Assembly: GCA_022843325.1 (NCBI GenBank)
Contig: JALHNV010000034.1
Span: 1-36,604 of the forward strand
From: Pseudolabrys sp.
Lineage (GTDB): Bacteria; Pseudomonadota; Alphaproteobacteria; Rhizobiales; Xanthobacteraceae
Length of the DNA stretch: 36,604 nt
Reading direction: 5' to 3'
In this document: positions 6,948-14,611 of the stretch, one piece after another
How positions within the stretch are numbered: the first letter of the stretch is position 1
Layout of the letters: every line of letters begins with the position of its first letter
Position numbers and translations under genes: made by a program
Notes under the pieces: generated by a model
Told to the model about the DNA's origin: nothing
What the model saw: the letters and a program-made list of their open reading frames with translations, nothing else
The model's database searches: none

Positions 6948-7265
6948 CTACCAGAAGCTCAGCAGGCGGGCGCGCTGCTTTTCAGCGGCATCCAGGCCGG
7001 CGGGCGTCAGCGCATAGCCGGCATTATCCTGCTGAATATATTGACGCTCGAGCAGTTCGCGCAGGCTGCGCTGGTACAGTTCGTCACCCAGCTCCGACCG
7101 CGGCAAGAGCTGATCCCCCGTCAAAGGCGCTTCCTTGGCCAGTATAGTCAGAATGACGCCGCGGGCGCTCTCACCGGGGTCGAGAGACTCGGCCGCCGGC
7201 GCCGCCGCGGACGGGACCGAGGGAGACACCGTGGTCAAAAAGGTCTCAAGCGGGGCCGATTTCAT
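6948..7265 (-). CDS. Small winged-helix-like protein of unknown function
   Basis: The 105-residue protein has a disordered Ala/Pro/Ser-rich N-terminus (residues 1-40). Its C-terminal part resembles a winged helix: GVILTILAKEAPLTGDQLL, a recognition-like helix ELYQRSLRELLERQYI, then a two-stranded wing QQDNAGYALTPAGLDA. This is the pattern of small MarR/PadR-like DNA-binding or protein-docking domains, but similarity is weak. The ATG at 7265 is chosen because AGG lies upstream at a workable distance; an in-frame ATG at 7283 has no ribosome site. It probably precedes the unknown membrane protein in one transcript and is divergent from the acyl-CoA ligase gene. Confidence 0.62.
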   Translation of the reverse strand: MKSAPLETFLTTVSPSVPSAAAPAAESLDPGESARGVILTILAKEAPLTGDQLLPRSELGDELYQRSLRELLERQYIQQDNAGYALTPAGLDAAEKQRARLLSFW

Positions 7266-7417
7266 GGTTGCCAGCCTTTGCATCGAAGATCGCAATATAC
7301 GCACTAAAATACGCGGTTTCCAGAGCCATGCCCGGCAAGTATGTGAACGCTGGTCCTAAGGCAAGTATTGCAGGCCAAGGCGGGCCGCCGCTAGGTTCCA
7401 CAAAGGGGAATCCACCG

Positions 7418-9046
7418 ATGGCCAGATCCACCTATGACACCGACCTCGACCGCAACCCGGCCAATTTCCAGCCGCTGACGCCGCTCGGCTATCTGGAGCG
7501 CGCCGCGGGCGTGTTTCCCGGTCATACCGCCATCGTCCACGGCGCGCTGCGGCGATCTTACGCCGAGTTCTACGCACGGACGCGGCGCCTGGCCTCGGCG
7601 CTGGCCCGCCACGGCATCCAGCGCGGCGACACCGTCGCCGTGCTGCTGGCCAATACGCCGGCCTGCCTGGAGTGCCACTACGCGGTGCCGATGACGCAGG
7701 GCGTGCTCAACACGCTGAACACAAGGCTCGACGCGGCGATCATCGCCTTCTCGCTCGACCACGCCGAGGCCAGGGTCGTCATCACCGACCGCGAATTCTC
7801 GAAAACGATGAAAGAGGCGCTGGCGCTCTGCAAGGTGAAGCCGCTGGTGATCGACTACGACGACCCGGAATATGCGGGCCCCGGCGAGCGGCTGGGCGAG
7901 ATCGAATACGAGGACTTCGTCGCCTCCGGCGATCCGGATTTCATCTGGGCGATGCCGGACGATGAATGGGACGCCATCTGCCTCAACTACACCTCCGGCA
8001 CCACCGGCGATCCGAAGGGCGTCGTCTATCACCACCGCGGCGCCTACCTCCTGGCGATGGGCAACATCGTCACCTGCGGCATGCGCCAGCACCCGGTCTA
8101 TCTGTGGACGCTGCCGATGTTCCACTGCAACGGCTGGTGCTTCCCGTGGACGGTGTCGATCGTCGCCGGCACCCATGTCTGCCTGCGCCAGGTGCGCGCC
8201 GCCGCCATGTTCGAGGCCATCGCCACGCACAAGGTGACGCACATGTGCGGCGCGCCGATCGTGATGGCGACGCTGCTTAACGCCACAGCGGCCGAGAAAA
8301 AAACGCTGCCGCATGTCGTCGAGTTCGTCACCGCGGCGGCGCCGCCGCCGGAAGCCGTGCTGGCGGCGATGAAGCAGGCCGGTTTCAACGTCACGCATGT
8401 TTACGGTCTGACGGAAGTCTACGGCCCGGCCGTCGTCAACGAATGGCACGCGGACTGGGACGCGCTGCCGCTCAATGACCAGGCGGCCAAGAAGGCGCGC
8501 CAGGGCGTGCGCTATCCGGTGCTGGAAGGGCTCGACGTGCGCGACCCGGAGACCATGATCCCGGTGGCGCGCGACGGCGCGACGCTGGGCGAAGTGATGA
8601 TGCGCGGCAATGTGGTGATGAAGGGCTACCTGAAGAACAGGGCCTCGACCGCCGCAGCCTTTGCCGGCGGCTGGTTTCACACCGGCGATCTCGGCGTGAT
8701 GTATCCGGACGGCTATGTGCAGCTCAAGGACCGCTCCAAGGACATCATCATCTCCGGCGGCGAGAACATCTCGTCGATCGAGGTCGAGGACGCGCTGTAC
8801 AAGCACCCCGCCGTCGCCGCCGCCGCGGTGGTGGCCAAGGCGGACGACAAATGGGGCGAGACGCCCTGCGCCTTCATCGAGCTGAAGCCCGGCGCCAGCG
8901 CCACCGCCGACGAGTTGACGCAATGGTGCCGGCAGAATCTGGCCGGCTACAAGGTGCCGCGCCACATCGTGTTTGCGGAAATCCCGAAGACCTCAACGGG
9001 CAAGATTCAGAAGTTCAGGCTGCGGGAGATGGCGAAGGGGGTGTAG
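7418..9046 (+). CDS. Acyl-CoA synthetase (medium/long-chain, DmdB-like ANL enzyme)
   Basis: A 542-residue fatty acyl-CoA ligase of the ANL superfamily. The P-loop YTSGTTGDPKG lies at 191-201, THVYGLTEVYG is the A5 adenine motif near 325-335, GWFHTGDLGVMYPDGY and KDRSKDIIISGGENIS form the A7/A8 hinge, and PKTSTGKIQKF near the C-terminus holds the catalytic Lys. Length and motif spacing match the 3-methylmercaptopropionyl-CoA ligase/medium-chain ligase group common in alphaproteobacteria; chain-length preference cannot be told. The ATG at 7418 follows GGGGA. An AT-rich orphan gene begins 3 bases after its stop. Confidence 0.88.
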   Translation: MARSTYDTDLDRNPANFQPLTPLGYLERAAGVFPGHTAIVHGALRRSYAEFYARTRRLASALARHGIQRGDTVAVLLANTPACLECHYAVPMTQGVLNTLNTRLDAAIIAFSLDHAEARVVITDREFSKTMKEALALCKVKPLVIDYDDPEYAGPGERLGEIEYEDFVASGDPDFIWAMPDDEWDAICLNYTSGTTGDPKGVVYHHRGAYLLAMGNIVTCGMRQHPVYLWTLPMFHCNGWCFPWTVSIVAGTHVCLRQVRAAAMFEAIATHKVTHMCGAPIVMATLLNATAAEKKTLPHVVEFVTAAAPPPEAVLAAMKQAGFNVTHVYGLTEVYGPAVVNEWHADWDALPLNDQAAKKARQGVRYPVLEGLDVRDPETMIPVARDGATLGEVMMRGNVVMKGYLKNRASTAAAFAGGWFHTGDLGVMYPDGYVQLKDRSKDIIISGGENISSIEVEDALYKHPAVAAAAVVAKADDKWGETPCAFIELKPGASATADELTQWCRQNLAGYKVPRHIVFAEIPKTSTGKIQKFRLREMAKGV

Positions 9047-9049
9047 CGG

Positions 9050-9787
9050 ATGAGAAGCCCGATCGTTGATTGGCTAATTCGAATAGATACAGACGAAGAA
9101 TGGGACGCCGATCTGCTCATTACACATTTCCAATCTGACGAATGCAAAGTATTTAAAGAACCCGATAACTGCTACTATTTGAGATCCGACCAATTCAAAG
9201 GTGTTCAGGATCATAAACAGGTCATAGCGACCGCTCGACCTTTGATGGAGCACATCAACGGAGTCGCCAAGATAATTGCTCCTTGGTCTAATCCTGCAAA
9301 TTTCGACAAACTGGTTTCCATTCACGAGAACGGAAATCGCGGGATAGTAATTCTCGTTGGCCCCATCGAATTCCGCATCCCGGCACCAATTCCACCACGA
9401 ACAGTTTTGGCTGGCATCTCTCCTTCAATAGACCGAGCAGATGCGTTCATTCGATTAGCCAAAGACCATCAAAACGTGGCTAAGGCACTGCGTATCTATG
9501 GCAGTCGGCCGCCCACATGGTCGAACCCATATAATATTTTTGAGATAGTCAGAGAGGATATGGACGGCCAGCAGCAGGTTATCGACGGTGGATTGATTGG
9601 GAAAAGAGAATTAAAGCGGTTCACAGGCACTGCCAACGATCCCATGACCGTCGGCGACGAAGCGCGTCATCAAAAGGGATCGCGCTCAAATAAAATGCCC
9701 AAACTAAAACCAATGCCGCACGAGGAAGCCAAAACACTTTTGCACAGCCTCTTGAAGAATTGGCTTGAACTGAAGGCGAAGAAATAA
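9050..9787 (+). CDS. Unknown protein, AT-rich, probably acquired
   Basis: I do not recognise this 245-residue protein. It appears soluble, has no signal peptide or membrane helix, and contains a hydrophobic beta-rich core around residues 90-115 (GNRGIVILVGPIEFRIPAP). The C-terminus is basic and Lys-rich. The base composition is visibly lower in GC than every neighbour, with many A/T third positions (AAA, ATT, GAT), which suggests recent transfer. A purine-rich stretch across the end of the acyl-CoA ligase gene, including GGGGG, lies before the ATG at 9050, so it is probably translated behind that gene. It sits between the ligase and a HicAB locus, so 9.05-10.6 kb may be one accessory insertion. 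Confidence 0.68.
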   Translation: MRSPIVDWLIRIDTDEEWDADLLITHFQSDECKVFKEPDNCYYLRSDQFKGVQDHKQVIATARPLMEHINGVAKIIAPWSNPANFDKLVSIHENGNRGIVILVGPIEFRIPAPIPPRTVLAGISPSIDRADAFIRLAKDHQNVAKALRIYGSRPPTWSNPYNIFEIVREDMDGQQQVIDGGLIGKRELKRFTGTANDPMTVGDEARHQKGSRSNKMPKLKPMPHEEAKTLLHSLLKNWLELKAKK

Positions 9788-9812
9788 TTCAGACCGCATC
9801 TCAATGCGCCCA

Positions 9813-10253
9813 TCACGCCGCCTCAGCCTCCATCACGCCGACCACCAGCCTCTTCCCCATCGCCCGCAAGGCGGCCGTCAGGGCCGGCAACTTGGTCGCG
9901 TGCTTCGGATCGAGAATGCGGCGGACTTCCTTCTCGTCCTTACCGATGCGCTTCGCCAGTTCGGTCTTGCTGATCCCTGCGGCCGCAAAGGCTTCGAGAA
10001 CCGCCAGCTTGGCCGCCACGTCCGGCGCGACGGCCACGGCGACCAGTTTCTTGCCGCTCGCACGCGGCTTCGGCAGCGGCAAACCGCGCGCCAGGTAAGA
10101 CAATAGAACCAAGCCGAGCGCTTCTTCCGCCATGCTCCGCGCATCGGCGATATCGTCGCCTTGCGTTATCGCCTCCGGCAAATCCGGGAAACTGACGACA
10201 TAGCCTTGCCGCGTTCCGCGCTCGAACTGCGCATGATAGACAAAGGATCGCAT
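9813..10253 (-). CDS. hicB: HicB-family antitoxin with C-terminal helix-turn-helix
   Basis: The 146-residue antitoxin has the HicB partial RNase H-like fold at the N-terminus (YHAQFERGTRQGYVVSFPDLPEAITQGDDIADA, residues 4-38). A linker then leads to an XRE/Cro-like helix-turn-helix (ISKTELAKRIGKDEKEVRRIL, around 95-115) that should bind the operon's own operator. It neutralises HicA by direct binding. The ATG at 10253 is preceded by GAGGAA. The gene lies 46 bases downstream of hicA on the same strand, the usual hicA-hicB order, and likely shares the promoter at 10534-10562. The size and HTH type are those of the longer HicB class. Confidence 0.86.
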   Translation of the reverse strand: MRSFVYHAQFERGTRQGYVVSFPDLPEAITQGDDIADARSMAEEALGLVLLSYLARGLPLPKPRASGKKLVAVAVAPDVAAKLAVLEAFAAAGISKTELAKRIGKDEKEVRRILDPKHATKLPALTAALRAMGKRLVVGVMEAEAA

Positions 10254-10299
10254 GGCCTGTTCCTCGTAACGCTTCGGACGATTCCAAAGCAGCACTGCT

Positions 10300-10500
10300 T
10301 CATTCGGCAAGACCAAGATGTTTTCTGATCTTCCGCGCGGTCTTCGGATCGATCTCGCGAGACGGCACAGTGGTGAGTTTGTCGCCGACAAAAACCATCA
10401 TGTGCCCGCCCTTGCCGCGCCACACCTCGGCACGGAAGGACAAGCCCTTGCTGCGCGCTTCTTCCCGCAATGCGGCGATGAATTTGTCACGCTTGTTCAT
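10300..10500 (-). CDS. hicA: HicA-family mRNA interferase toxin
   Basis: This 66-residue toxin has the HicA double-stranded-RNA-binding-like fold. It shows the N-terminal helix KRDKFIAALREEARSKGLSF, the strand EVWRGKGGHMMVFVGDKLTTVP with the catalytic His of the G-x-H motif, and a final helix KTARKIRKHLGL. HicA enzymes cleave mRNA and stop translation until HicB neutralises them. The usual GSH reads GGH here; the His itself is kept. The ATG at 10500 gives the standard length; an in-frame upstream start at 10545 would lie inside the promoter palindrome, which argues against it. Transcribed first in the hicAB operon. Confidence 0.84.
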   Translation of the reverse strand: MNKRDKFIAALREEARSKGLSFRAEVWRGKGGHMMVFVGDKLTTVPSREIDPKTARKIRKHLGLAE

Positions 10501-10533
10501 GGCCCGAGCAAAGCTCAATCCGGACAGACACCC

Positions 10534-10562
10534 AATATCGGACATTTATGTCCGAATGTCAA
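10534..10562 (-). promoter_or_regulatory. hicAB promoter with palindromic operator in the spacer
   Basis: Read on the minus strand, TTGACA (10557-10562) is followed after exactly 17 bases by GATATT (10534-10539), a good sigma-70-type promoter. The spacer is nearly filled by a perfect palindrome, CGGACAT-N2-ATGTCCG (10539-10554). It would start transcription about 27 bases before hicA. The natural inference is autorepression by the HicB helix-turn-helix domain. Confidence 0.7.
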
Positions 10563-10615
10563 GCTCGCGAATGTCTGCCAGGGGGGTAGTTCGGCGCAGA
10601 GAAAGTGTTGAGCCC

Positions 10616-10921
10616 CTACCGGTACGGCGCGATCGGGTCGAACAGGCGGTCCGAATTATAGCGCTGGTGGAACGAGCCGCGCTGCTGGGTGCCGCCGAAC
10701 TGCAGCGTCGTGTTGCCCTGGCGGATGGCCGGGCCCACCGGGCTGCCGATGGTGCCGAAGCGGGAATGCGGCGTCTCCGGTGCGGCATAGCGCGAGGCGC
10801 TGTCGCCGGTGCCGCCCTGGTTCTCGATCGTGAACGCCTGCGCCACCGGCGCCGCCAGCAGCGCCAGACCGAACGCGGCGGCGGCCAGGAACGGACGATG
10901 ACGCGGCGGCGAGAGCTTCAT
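10616..10921 (-). CDS. Small secreted protein of unknown function
   Basis: The 101-residue protein has a clear Sec signal peptide: a basic MKLSPPRHR start, the hydrophobic core FLAAAAFGLALLAAP, and an AQA cleavage site near residue 29. The mature ~72 residues are polar, Gly/Arg/Gln-rich and low in secondary structure, with no cysteine and no recognised domain. It presumably acts in the periplasm or outside. The ATG at 10921 fits the signal peptide; longer in-frame extensions run through the next gene. It lies 95 bases downstream of a Bug receptor on the same strand. Confidence 0.65.
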   Translation of the reverse strand: MKLSPPRHRPFLAAAAFGLALLAAPVAQAFTIENQGGTGDSASRYAAPETPHSRFGTIGSPVGPAIRQGNTTLQFGGTQQRGSFHQRYNSDRLFDPIAPYR

Positions 10922-11016
10922 GGCGGCCTCTGGAACCGGTTGCTGTGTGCGCGAGCAACAAAGAGATCGCAGCAATATGGCGGCAGCACGGCGGCTTGGC
11001 AATGCGCGGCGGATCG

Positions 11017-11988
11017 TCACTCCACTTTCAGGCCGAGCTTGCCGACCAATGCGCGCCAGGTCTTTTCCTCGCGGTCGATGTCGGCGCCATAGGCCTCCGG
11101 CGTGCCCGGCAGCGCCTCGGCGCCCTCGGTGGCCAGCCGCTTCCTGACGTCTTCCGACGCCAGCGCGGCGTTGAGTTCCTTGTTCAGCCGATCGATGATC
11201 GGCCGCGGCGTGCCGGCCGGCGCCGCCAGGCCATAGCGCAGCGCCACGTCGAACTCCTTGACGCCCGACTCCTGCACCGTCGGCAGGTCCGGCAGCAGCG
11301 CCGATCGCGTCGGACTCGACACCGCCAGCGCCCGCAGCTTGCCGCCCTGGACGTTGCCGATCGAGTTCGGGATTGGCACGAACATCATCGGAATGTGGCC
11401 GCCGACCAGATCGCTCATTGCCGGTCCCGAGCCTTTGTAGGGAATGTGCTGCAGCTTGACGCCGGTCGCGCTGGCGAACAGTTCGGCGGCGAGATGGTTG
11501 GCGGTGCCGACACCGGGCGATCCATAGGGCACCGGCGACGGCGACGCCTTCGCATAGGCAATGAACTCGGCCACGGTCTTCACCGGCACCGACGGGTGCA
11601 CCACCATGACGCTCGGCGCCGTGCCGATCATCCCGATCGGTGCGAAGTCCTTGCGCGGATCGTAGCCGGCGCTGGTGTAAAGACTGGGCGCAATGGCCAG
11701 CGTGCCGGTGTAGCCGAGCACGATGGTGTAGCCATCGGGCGCCGCTTTCGCCACCGCGCGCGTGCCGATGGTGCCGCCGGCGCCGCCACGATTGTCGACC
11801 ACCACCTGCTGGCCGAGCGTGGCCGACATCTTGTCGGCGACGTTGCGCGCCATCACCGTGGTGCTGCCGCCGGGCGGGAACGGCACCACCAGCGTGATCG
11901 GCCGGTTCGGATAGTCCTGCGCCGCCGCGGGAGCCGCGAACGACAATGCCAGCACAGCAAAAGCGAGACCCTTCAGCGACGAGCACAT
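11017..11988 (-). CDS. Bug-type tripartite tricarboxylate transporter receptor
   Basis: A 323-residue periplasmic solute-binding protein of the TctC/Bug family. Signal peptide residues 1-24 end in AAAQ. The mature protein begins DYPNRPITLVVPFPPGGS, the signature strand and loop, followed by VVDNRGGAGGTIG and APDGYTIVLGYTGT, which line the ligand pocket. Such receptors bind carboxylates or aromatic acids and deliver them to TctA/TctB, neither of which is in the window. GGGGAGG precedes the ATG at 11988. It lies 40 bases downstream of a clear paralogue (12029-13018) with the same GTIGTR and C-terminal KLGLKV residues, pointing to tandem duplication and probable co-transcription. Confidence 0.88.
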   Translation of the reverse strand: MCSSLKGLAFAVLALSFAAPAAAQDYPNRPITLVVPFPPGGSTTVMARNVADKMSATLGQQVVVDNRGGAGGTIGTRAVAKAAPDGYTIVLGYTGTLAIAPSLYTSAGYDPRKDFAPIGMIGTAPSVMVVHPSVPVKTVAEFIAYAKASPSPVPYGSPGVGTANHLAAELFASATGVKLQHIPYKGSGPAMSDLVGGHIPMMFVPIPNSIGNVQGGKLRALAVSSPTRSALLPDLPTVQESGVKEFDVALRYGLAAPAGTPRPIIDRLNKELNAALASEDVRKRLATEGAEALPGTPEAYGADIDREEKTWRALVGKLGLKVE

Positions 11989-12028
11989 GACGTCCTCCCC
12001 GAGTTGAGTTTCTCAGCCGCAGCGCGTT

Positions 12029-13018
12029 TCAGTCGACCTTCAAACCGAGCTTGCGGACCAGCGCGCCCCATTTCTTTTCTTCGATGTCGATGTCCCTGGC
12101 GTATTCGGCCGCCGTCGACGACATCGGATCGCCGCCTTCGGCCTGGATGCGCTTCTTGACGTCCTCGTCGGTGGCGAGCTTGCGCAGCTCGGCGCTGAGC
12201 GCCTCGACGATCGGCTTCGGCGTCCCGGCCGGCGCCAGCACGCCGTAGTGCAGATCGGCCTCGAAGCCCGGCATGCCGGACTCGTCGAAGGTCGGCACGT
12301 CCGGCAGCAGCGAGAAGCGCTTCTTGCTGCTCACGGCGATGGCGCGCAGCTTGCCGGCGGCGAGGTTGCCGAGCGCCGGCGGCAGCACGCCGAAGGCGAC
12401 CGGCACGTGGCCGCCGAGCAGATCGTTCATCAAGGGCGCGGTGCCCTTGTAGGGAATGATGGCGACATCGATGCCGGCTTCCGACTTGAAGTATTCCGCC
12501 GACATGTAGCCGCCGGTGCCGACCGCCGAACTGCCGAGGTTCATCTTGCCCGGCTCCTTCTTGGCCATGGCGATGACATCTTTCACCGTCTTGGCGGGGA
12601 ACGTCGGATGCGCCAGCAGCGCCACCGGCAGCGAGGCGACGAGGCCGATGGCCTCGAAGTCCTTGCGCGGATCCATGTTCATGCTGGCGTAGAGGCTGGG
12701 ATTGATCGAGATGGTGCCGGTATGGCCGAGCAGCAGCGTGTAGCCGTCGGGCGCGGCGCGGGCGACGCCGCGGGTGCCGATGGTGCCGCCGCCGCCGCCG
12801 CGGTTCTCGACGACGAATTGCTGCTTGAAGGCTTCCGAAAGCTTCTGCGCCACCACGCGGGCCATGGCATCGACGCCGCCGCCGGGCGGGAAAGGCACCA
12901 CCAGCGTCACCGTGCGGGTCGGATAGTCGGCGGCGCGCGCGCCGCCCCATGTCAGGCAACCAGCAGCCAGCACAACGGCGGCAAGGCGAGCAACGACGCC
13001 CGCAACAGACAGAGCCAT
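12029..13018 (-). CDS. Bug-type tripartite tricarboxylate transporter receptor, paralogue
   Basis: The 329-residue periplasmic binding protein has a signal peptide (residues 1-29, AARA end) and the Bug signature DYPTRTVTLVVPFPPGGG, VVENRGGGGGTIGTRG and PDGYTLLLGHTGT. It is evidently the sister of the following gene. The pocket loop after PPGG differs (GVDAMAR against STTVMAR), so the two may bind different acids. GGGAGG precedes the ATG at 13018. It is the first gene of the pair on this strand; an intrinsic terminator at 13128-13163 separates it from the small gene upstream. Ligand unknown, and no transporter membrane subunits are nearby. Confidence 0.88.
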   Translation of the reverse strand: MALSVAGVVARLAAVVLAAGCLTWGGARAADYPTRTVTLVVPFPPGGGVDAMARVVAQKLSEAFKQQFVVENRGGGGGTIGTRGVARAAPDGYTLLLGHTGTISINPSLYASMNMDPRKDFEAIGLVASLPVALLAHPTFPAKTVKDVIAMAKKEPGKMNLGSSAVGTGGYMSAEYFKSEAGIDVAIIPYKGTAPLMNDLLGGHVPVAFGVLPPALGNLAAGKLRAIAVSSKKRFSLLPDVPTFDESGMPGFEADLHYGVLAPAGTPKPIVEALSAELRKLATDEDVKKRIQAEGGDPMSSTAAEYARDIDIEEKKWGALVRKLGLKVD

Positions 13019-13127
13019 GAAGTCCTCCCGGGTCCGATCAGGCCGTTCTGCGACCTTTTGTCATCCCGCATCGTGCAGTCGAAAACGAGGCTAGGCAATG
13101 GGATTAACGGCGCCGGCAGACGATTTT

Positions 13128-13163
13128 GCAGCACAAAAACCGGACCCGGGAAAACCCGGGCCC
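13128..13163 (-). terminator. Intrinsic terminator of the DUF465 gene
   Basis: On the minus strand a 9-bp GC-rich stem (one G-T pair) centred on CCCGGG-N4-CCCGGG (13145-13160) is followed by GGTTTTTG. It sits after the small gene at 13217-13402 and before the Bug receptor gene, so it should end the former's transcript. Confidence 0.75.
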
Positions 13164-13216
13164 GCCGTTGCGACAGACGCTGTAAGGGCGCGAAGCGGCG
13201 TCTCGACTCGAGACGG

Positions 13217-13402
13217 TCAGTGCACGCTGGCGAGACCGTTCTGCCTCAGGCGCTCGATCTGTTCTTTGAGCAGGAGTTTTTTGCGTTTGAGTTCGACAAC
13301 CCTCAGGTCGTCGACCGCAGGATGAACCAGGCAATCGTTAATTTCGGCTTCGAGTGCCTGATGTTTGCGTACAAGTTCCGTAAGGTGCGATTGCAGCGAC
13401 AT
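13217..13402 (-). CDS. DUF465/YdcH family small coiled-coil protein
   Basis: The 61-residue protein is almost all helix. Residues 1-20 (SLQSHLTELVRKHQALEAEI) and 33-55 (LRVVELKRKKLLLKEQIERLR) form the two helices typical of DUF465, with the KRKKLLLKEQI stretch as its hallmark. Function is unknown for the family. GAGGAGA precedes the ATG at 13402 on its strand. A second, larger DUF465 protein is encoded divergently 213 bases away (13616-13825), an arrangement that I think recurs next to purE in related genomes. The gene ends at a good intrinsic terminator. Confidence 0.85.
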   Translation of the reverse strand: MSLQSHLTELVRKHQALEAEINDCLVHPAVDDLRVVELKRKKLLLKEQIERLRQNGLASVH

Positions 13403-13615
13403 TCAGTATGTCTCCTCAATCAATGGCCCCGTCTCCCAATTAAGTCCGGCACGGACTCAATACAAGATCGACGCTACACCCGGTCGCAGGCTCCGGCAAT
13501 CAGACACGACGTCCTTGATGGGCCGTATTTTTACGTAGCGCCTGTACCGGGTTGTGGAAAACGTGATAATTGTAACCAATGCTGCGCCGGCCGCGCGGCA
13601 ACAACTGCGGTGCCA

Positions 13616-13825
13616 ATGAACAGCAACGACGACGAGCGCGGATTGCGGGAGCAGTTGGCGCGTCTGCACCAGGAGCACCGCGATCTCGACGCAGCGATCG
13701 CGGCGCTGGCCACCTCGCCCGGCTCCGATCTGATCCAGGTGCAGCGGCTGAAGAAGCGCAAGCTGGTGCTGCGCGACAAGATCCGTCAGATCGAGGACGT
13801 GCTGACGCCGGACATCATTGCGTAG
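13616..13825 (+). CDS. DUF465/YdcH family small coiled-coil protein, second copy
   Basis: The 69-residue protein has two amphipathic helices (REQLARLHQEHRDLDAAI, then IQVQRLKKRKLVLRDKIRQIE) with the same RLKKRKLVLRDKI hallmark as its divergent neighbour. The ATG at 13616 gives a complete family member; longer in-frame extensions overlap other genes. No strong ribosome site is visible. Function is unknown. The 213 bases separating it from the other DUF465 gene should carry both promoters, but I see no clear -35/-10 pair there. It converges on the GGDEF gene. Confidence 0.8.
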   Translation: MNSNDDERGLREQLARLHQEHRDLDAAIAALATSPGSDLIQVQRLKKRKLVLRDKIRQIEDVLTPDIIA

Positions 13826-13842
13826 AGCGCCATCGCCTGGTG

Positions 13843-13873
13843 CCCCGATAAAGCGAAGCGCAATCCGGGCTAC
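13843..13873. repeat. Partial family E intergenic repeat
   Basis: The segment with AAAGCGAAGCG and AATCCGGGCTAC resembles one half of the palindromic element at 36072-36178, in the opposite sense. It lies in the short convergent gap between the second DUF465 gene and the GGDEF gene. Confidence 0.5.
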
Positions 13874-13887
13874 ATGAACGAACCGCC

Positions 13888-14487
13888 CTATCCCCGCCGC
13901 TCGTTCTTGCGGGCATACATCGCCCGGTCCGCCGCATCGATCAGCGCCGCCGCCGCGGAATCCGGCGCCAGCGCCACGGCGCCGACGCTGGCTTCGACGG
14001 CGATGTGCGCGCCATCCCACATGACGCTGGCGGCGGCCACCGCCTGTTCGAGATCGCGCGTTTTGGCCGCGGCGAGAGCCTCGCCGACATTCCACATCAG
14101 CACGGCGAACTCGTCGCCGCCGAGCCGGGCCACCACGTCCGAGGCGCGGACATGCGCCTTGATCTCGGCCACGACCGCCTTGAGCAAGGCATCGCCGGCG
14201 GCATGGCCGTGGCGGTCGTTGACCGTCTTGAAGCCGTCGAGATCGACGTAGAGCAACGCCGCCTCGGCGCCATAGCGCGTGATGTAGGACAGCGAGCGCG
14301 CCAGTTCGCGCTCGAAGCCGCGGCGGTTGAAGACATCCAGCAGCGGGTCGACGTCGGCGCGCGCTTCGAGCTCCGCGATCTTCCATCCCGCGTCGAGCAA
14401 TTCGCTCTTCAGCCGCTCGATCTCGGCGGCCATGTCGGCCGGGTCCGCGCCCGGGCCGTAGGTCGGGTTCCGTTGTTCAGATGCCAC
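13888..14487 (-). CDS. GGDEF-domain diguanylate cyclase, cytosolic
   Basis: The 199-residue protein has a short coiled coil (MAAEIERLKSELLDAGWKI) and then a complete GGDEF domain: DPLLDVFNRRGFERE, LYVDLDGFKTVND, HGHAAGDALL, and the active-site loop ARLGGDEFAVL. The substrate and metal residues are present, so it could make cyclic di-GMP from two GTP. No RxxD inhibitory site is seen five residues ahead of GGDEF. It has no sensor or membrane part. I chose the GTG at 14487, which has GGGAT upstream; longer versions would run into the purE promoter and gene on the other strand. Divergent from purE. Confidence 0.83.
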   Translation of the reverse strand: MASEQRNPTYGPGADPADMAAEIERLKSELLDAGWKIAELEARADVDPLLDVFNRRGFERELARSLSYITRYGAEAALLYVDLDGFKTVNDRHGHAAGDALLKAVVAEIKAHVRASDVVARLGGDEFAVLMWNVGEALAAAKTRDLEQAVAAASVMWDGAHIAVEASVGAVALAPDSAAAALIDAADRAMYARKNERRG

Positions 14488-14537
14488 GTCGTTATCCCGT
14501 ATTCTGTGAGCCAGACGTGCGGCACGGCCATTTCGCC

Positions 14538-14565
14538 TTGCCACCGGGGGGTCGGAACCTATAAT
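14538..14565 (+). promoter_or_regulatory. Promoter of purE
   Basis: TTGCCA (14538-14543), a 16-base spacer and a perfect TATAAT (14560-14565) make a strong sigma-70-type promoter. Transcription would begin near 14572, about 40 bases before the purE ATG at 14612. I see no purine-repressor-like palindrome around it. Confidence 0.72.
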
Positions 14566-14611
14566 CCGCCGCTTCCTTCCGCAAGCAGTGCGGAAGTCGG
14601 GGCACGATATC

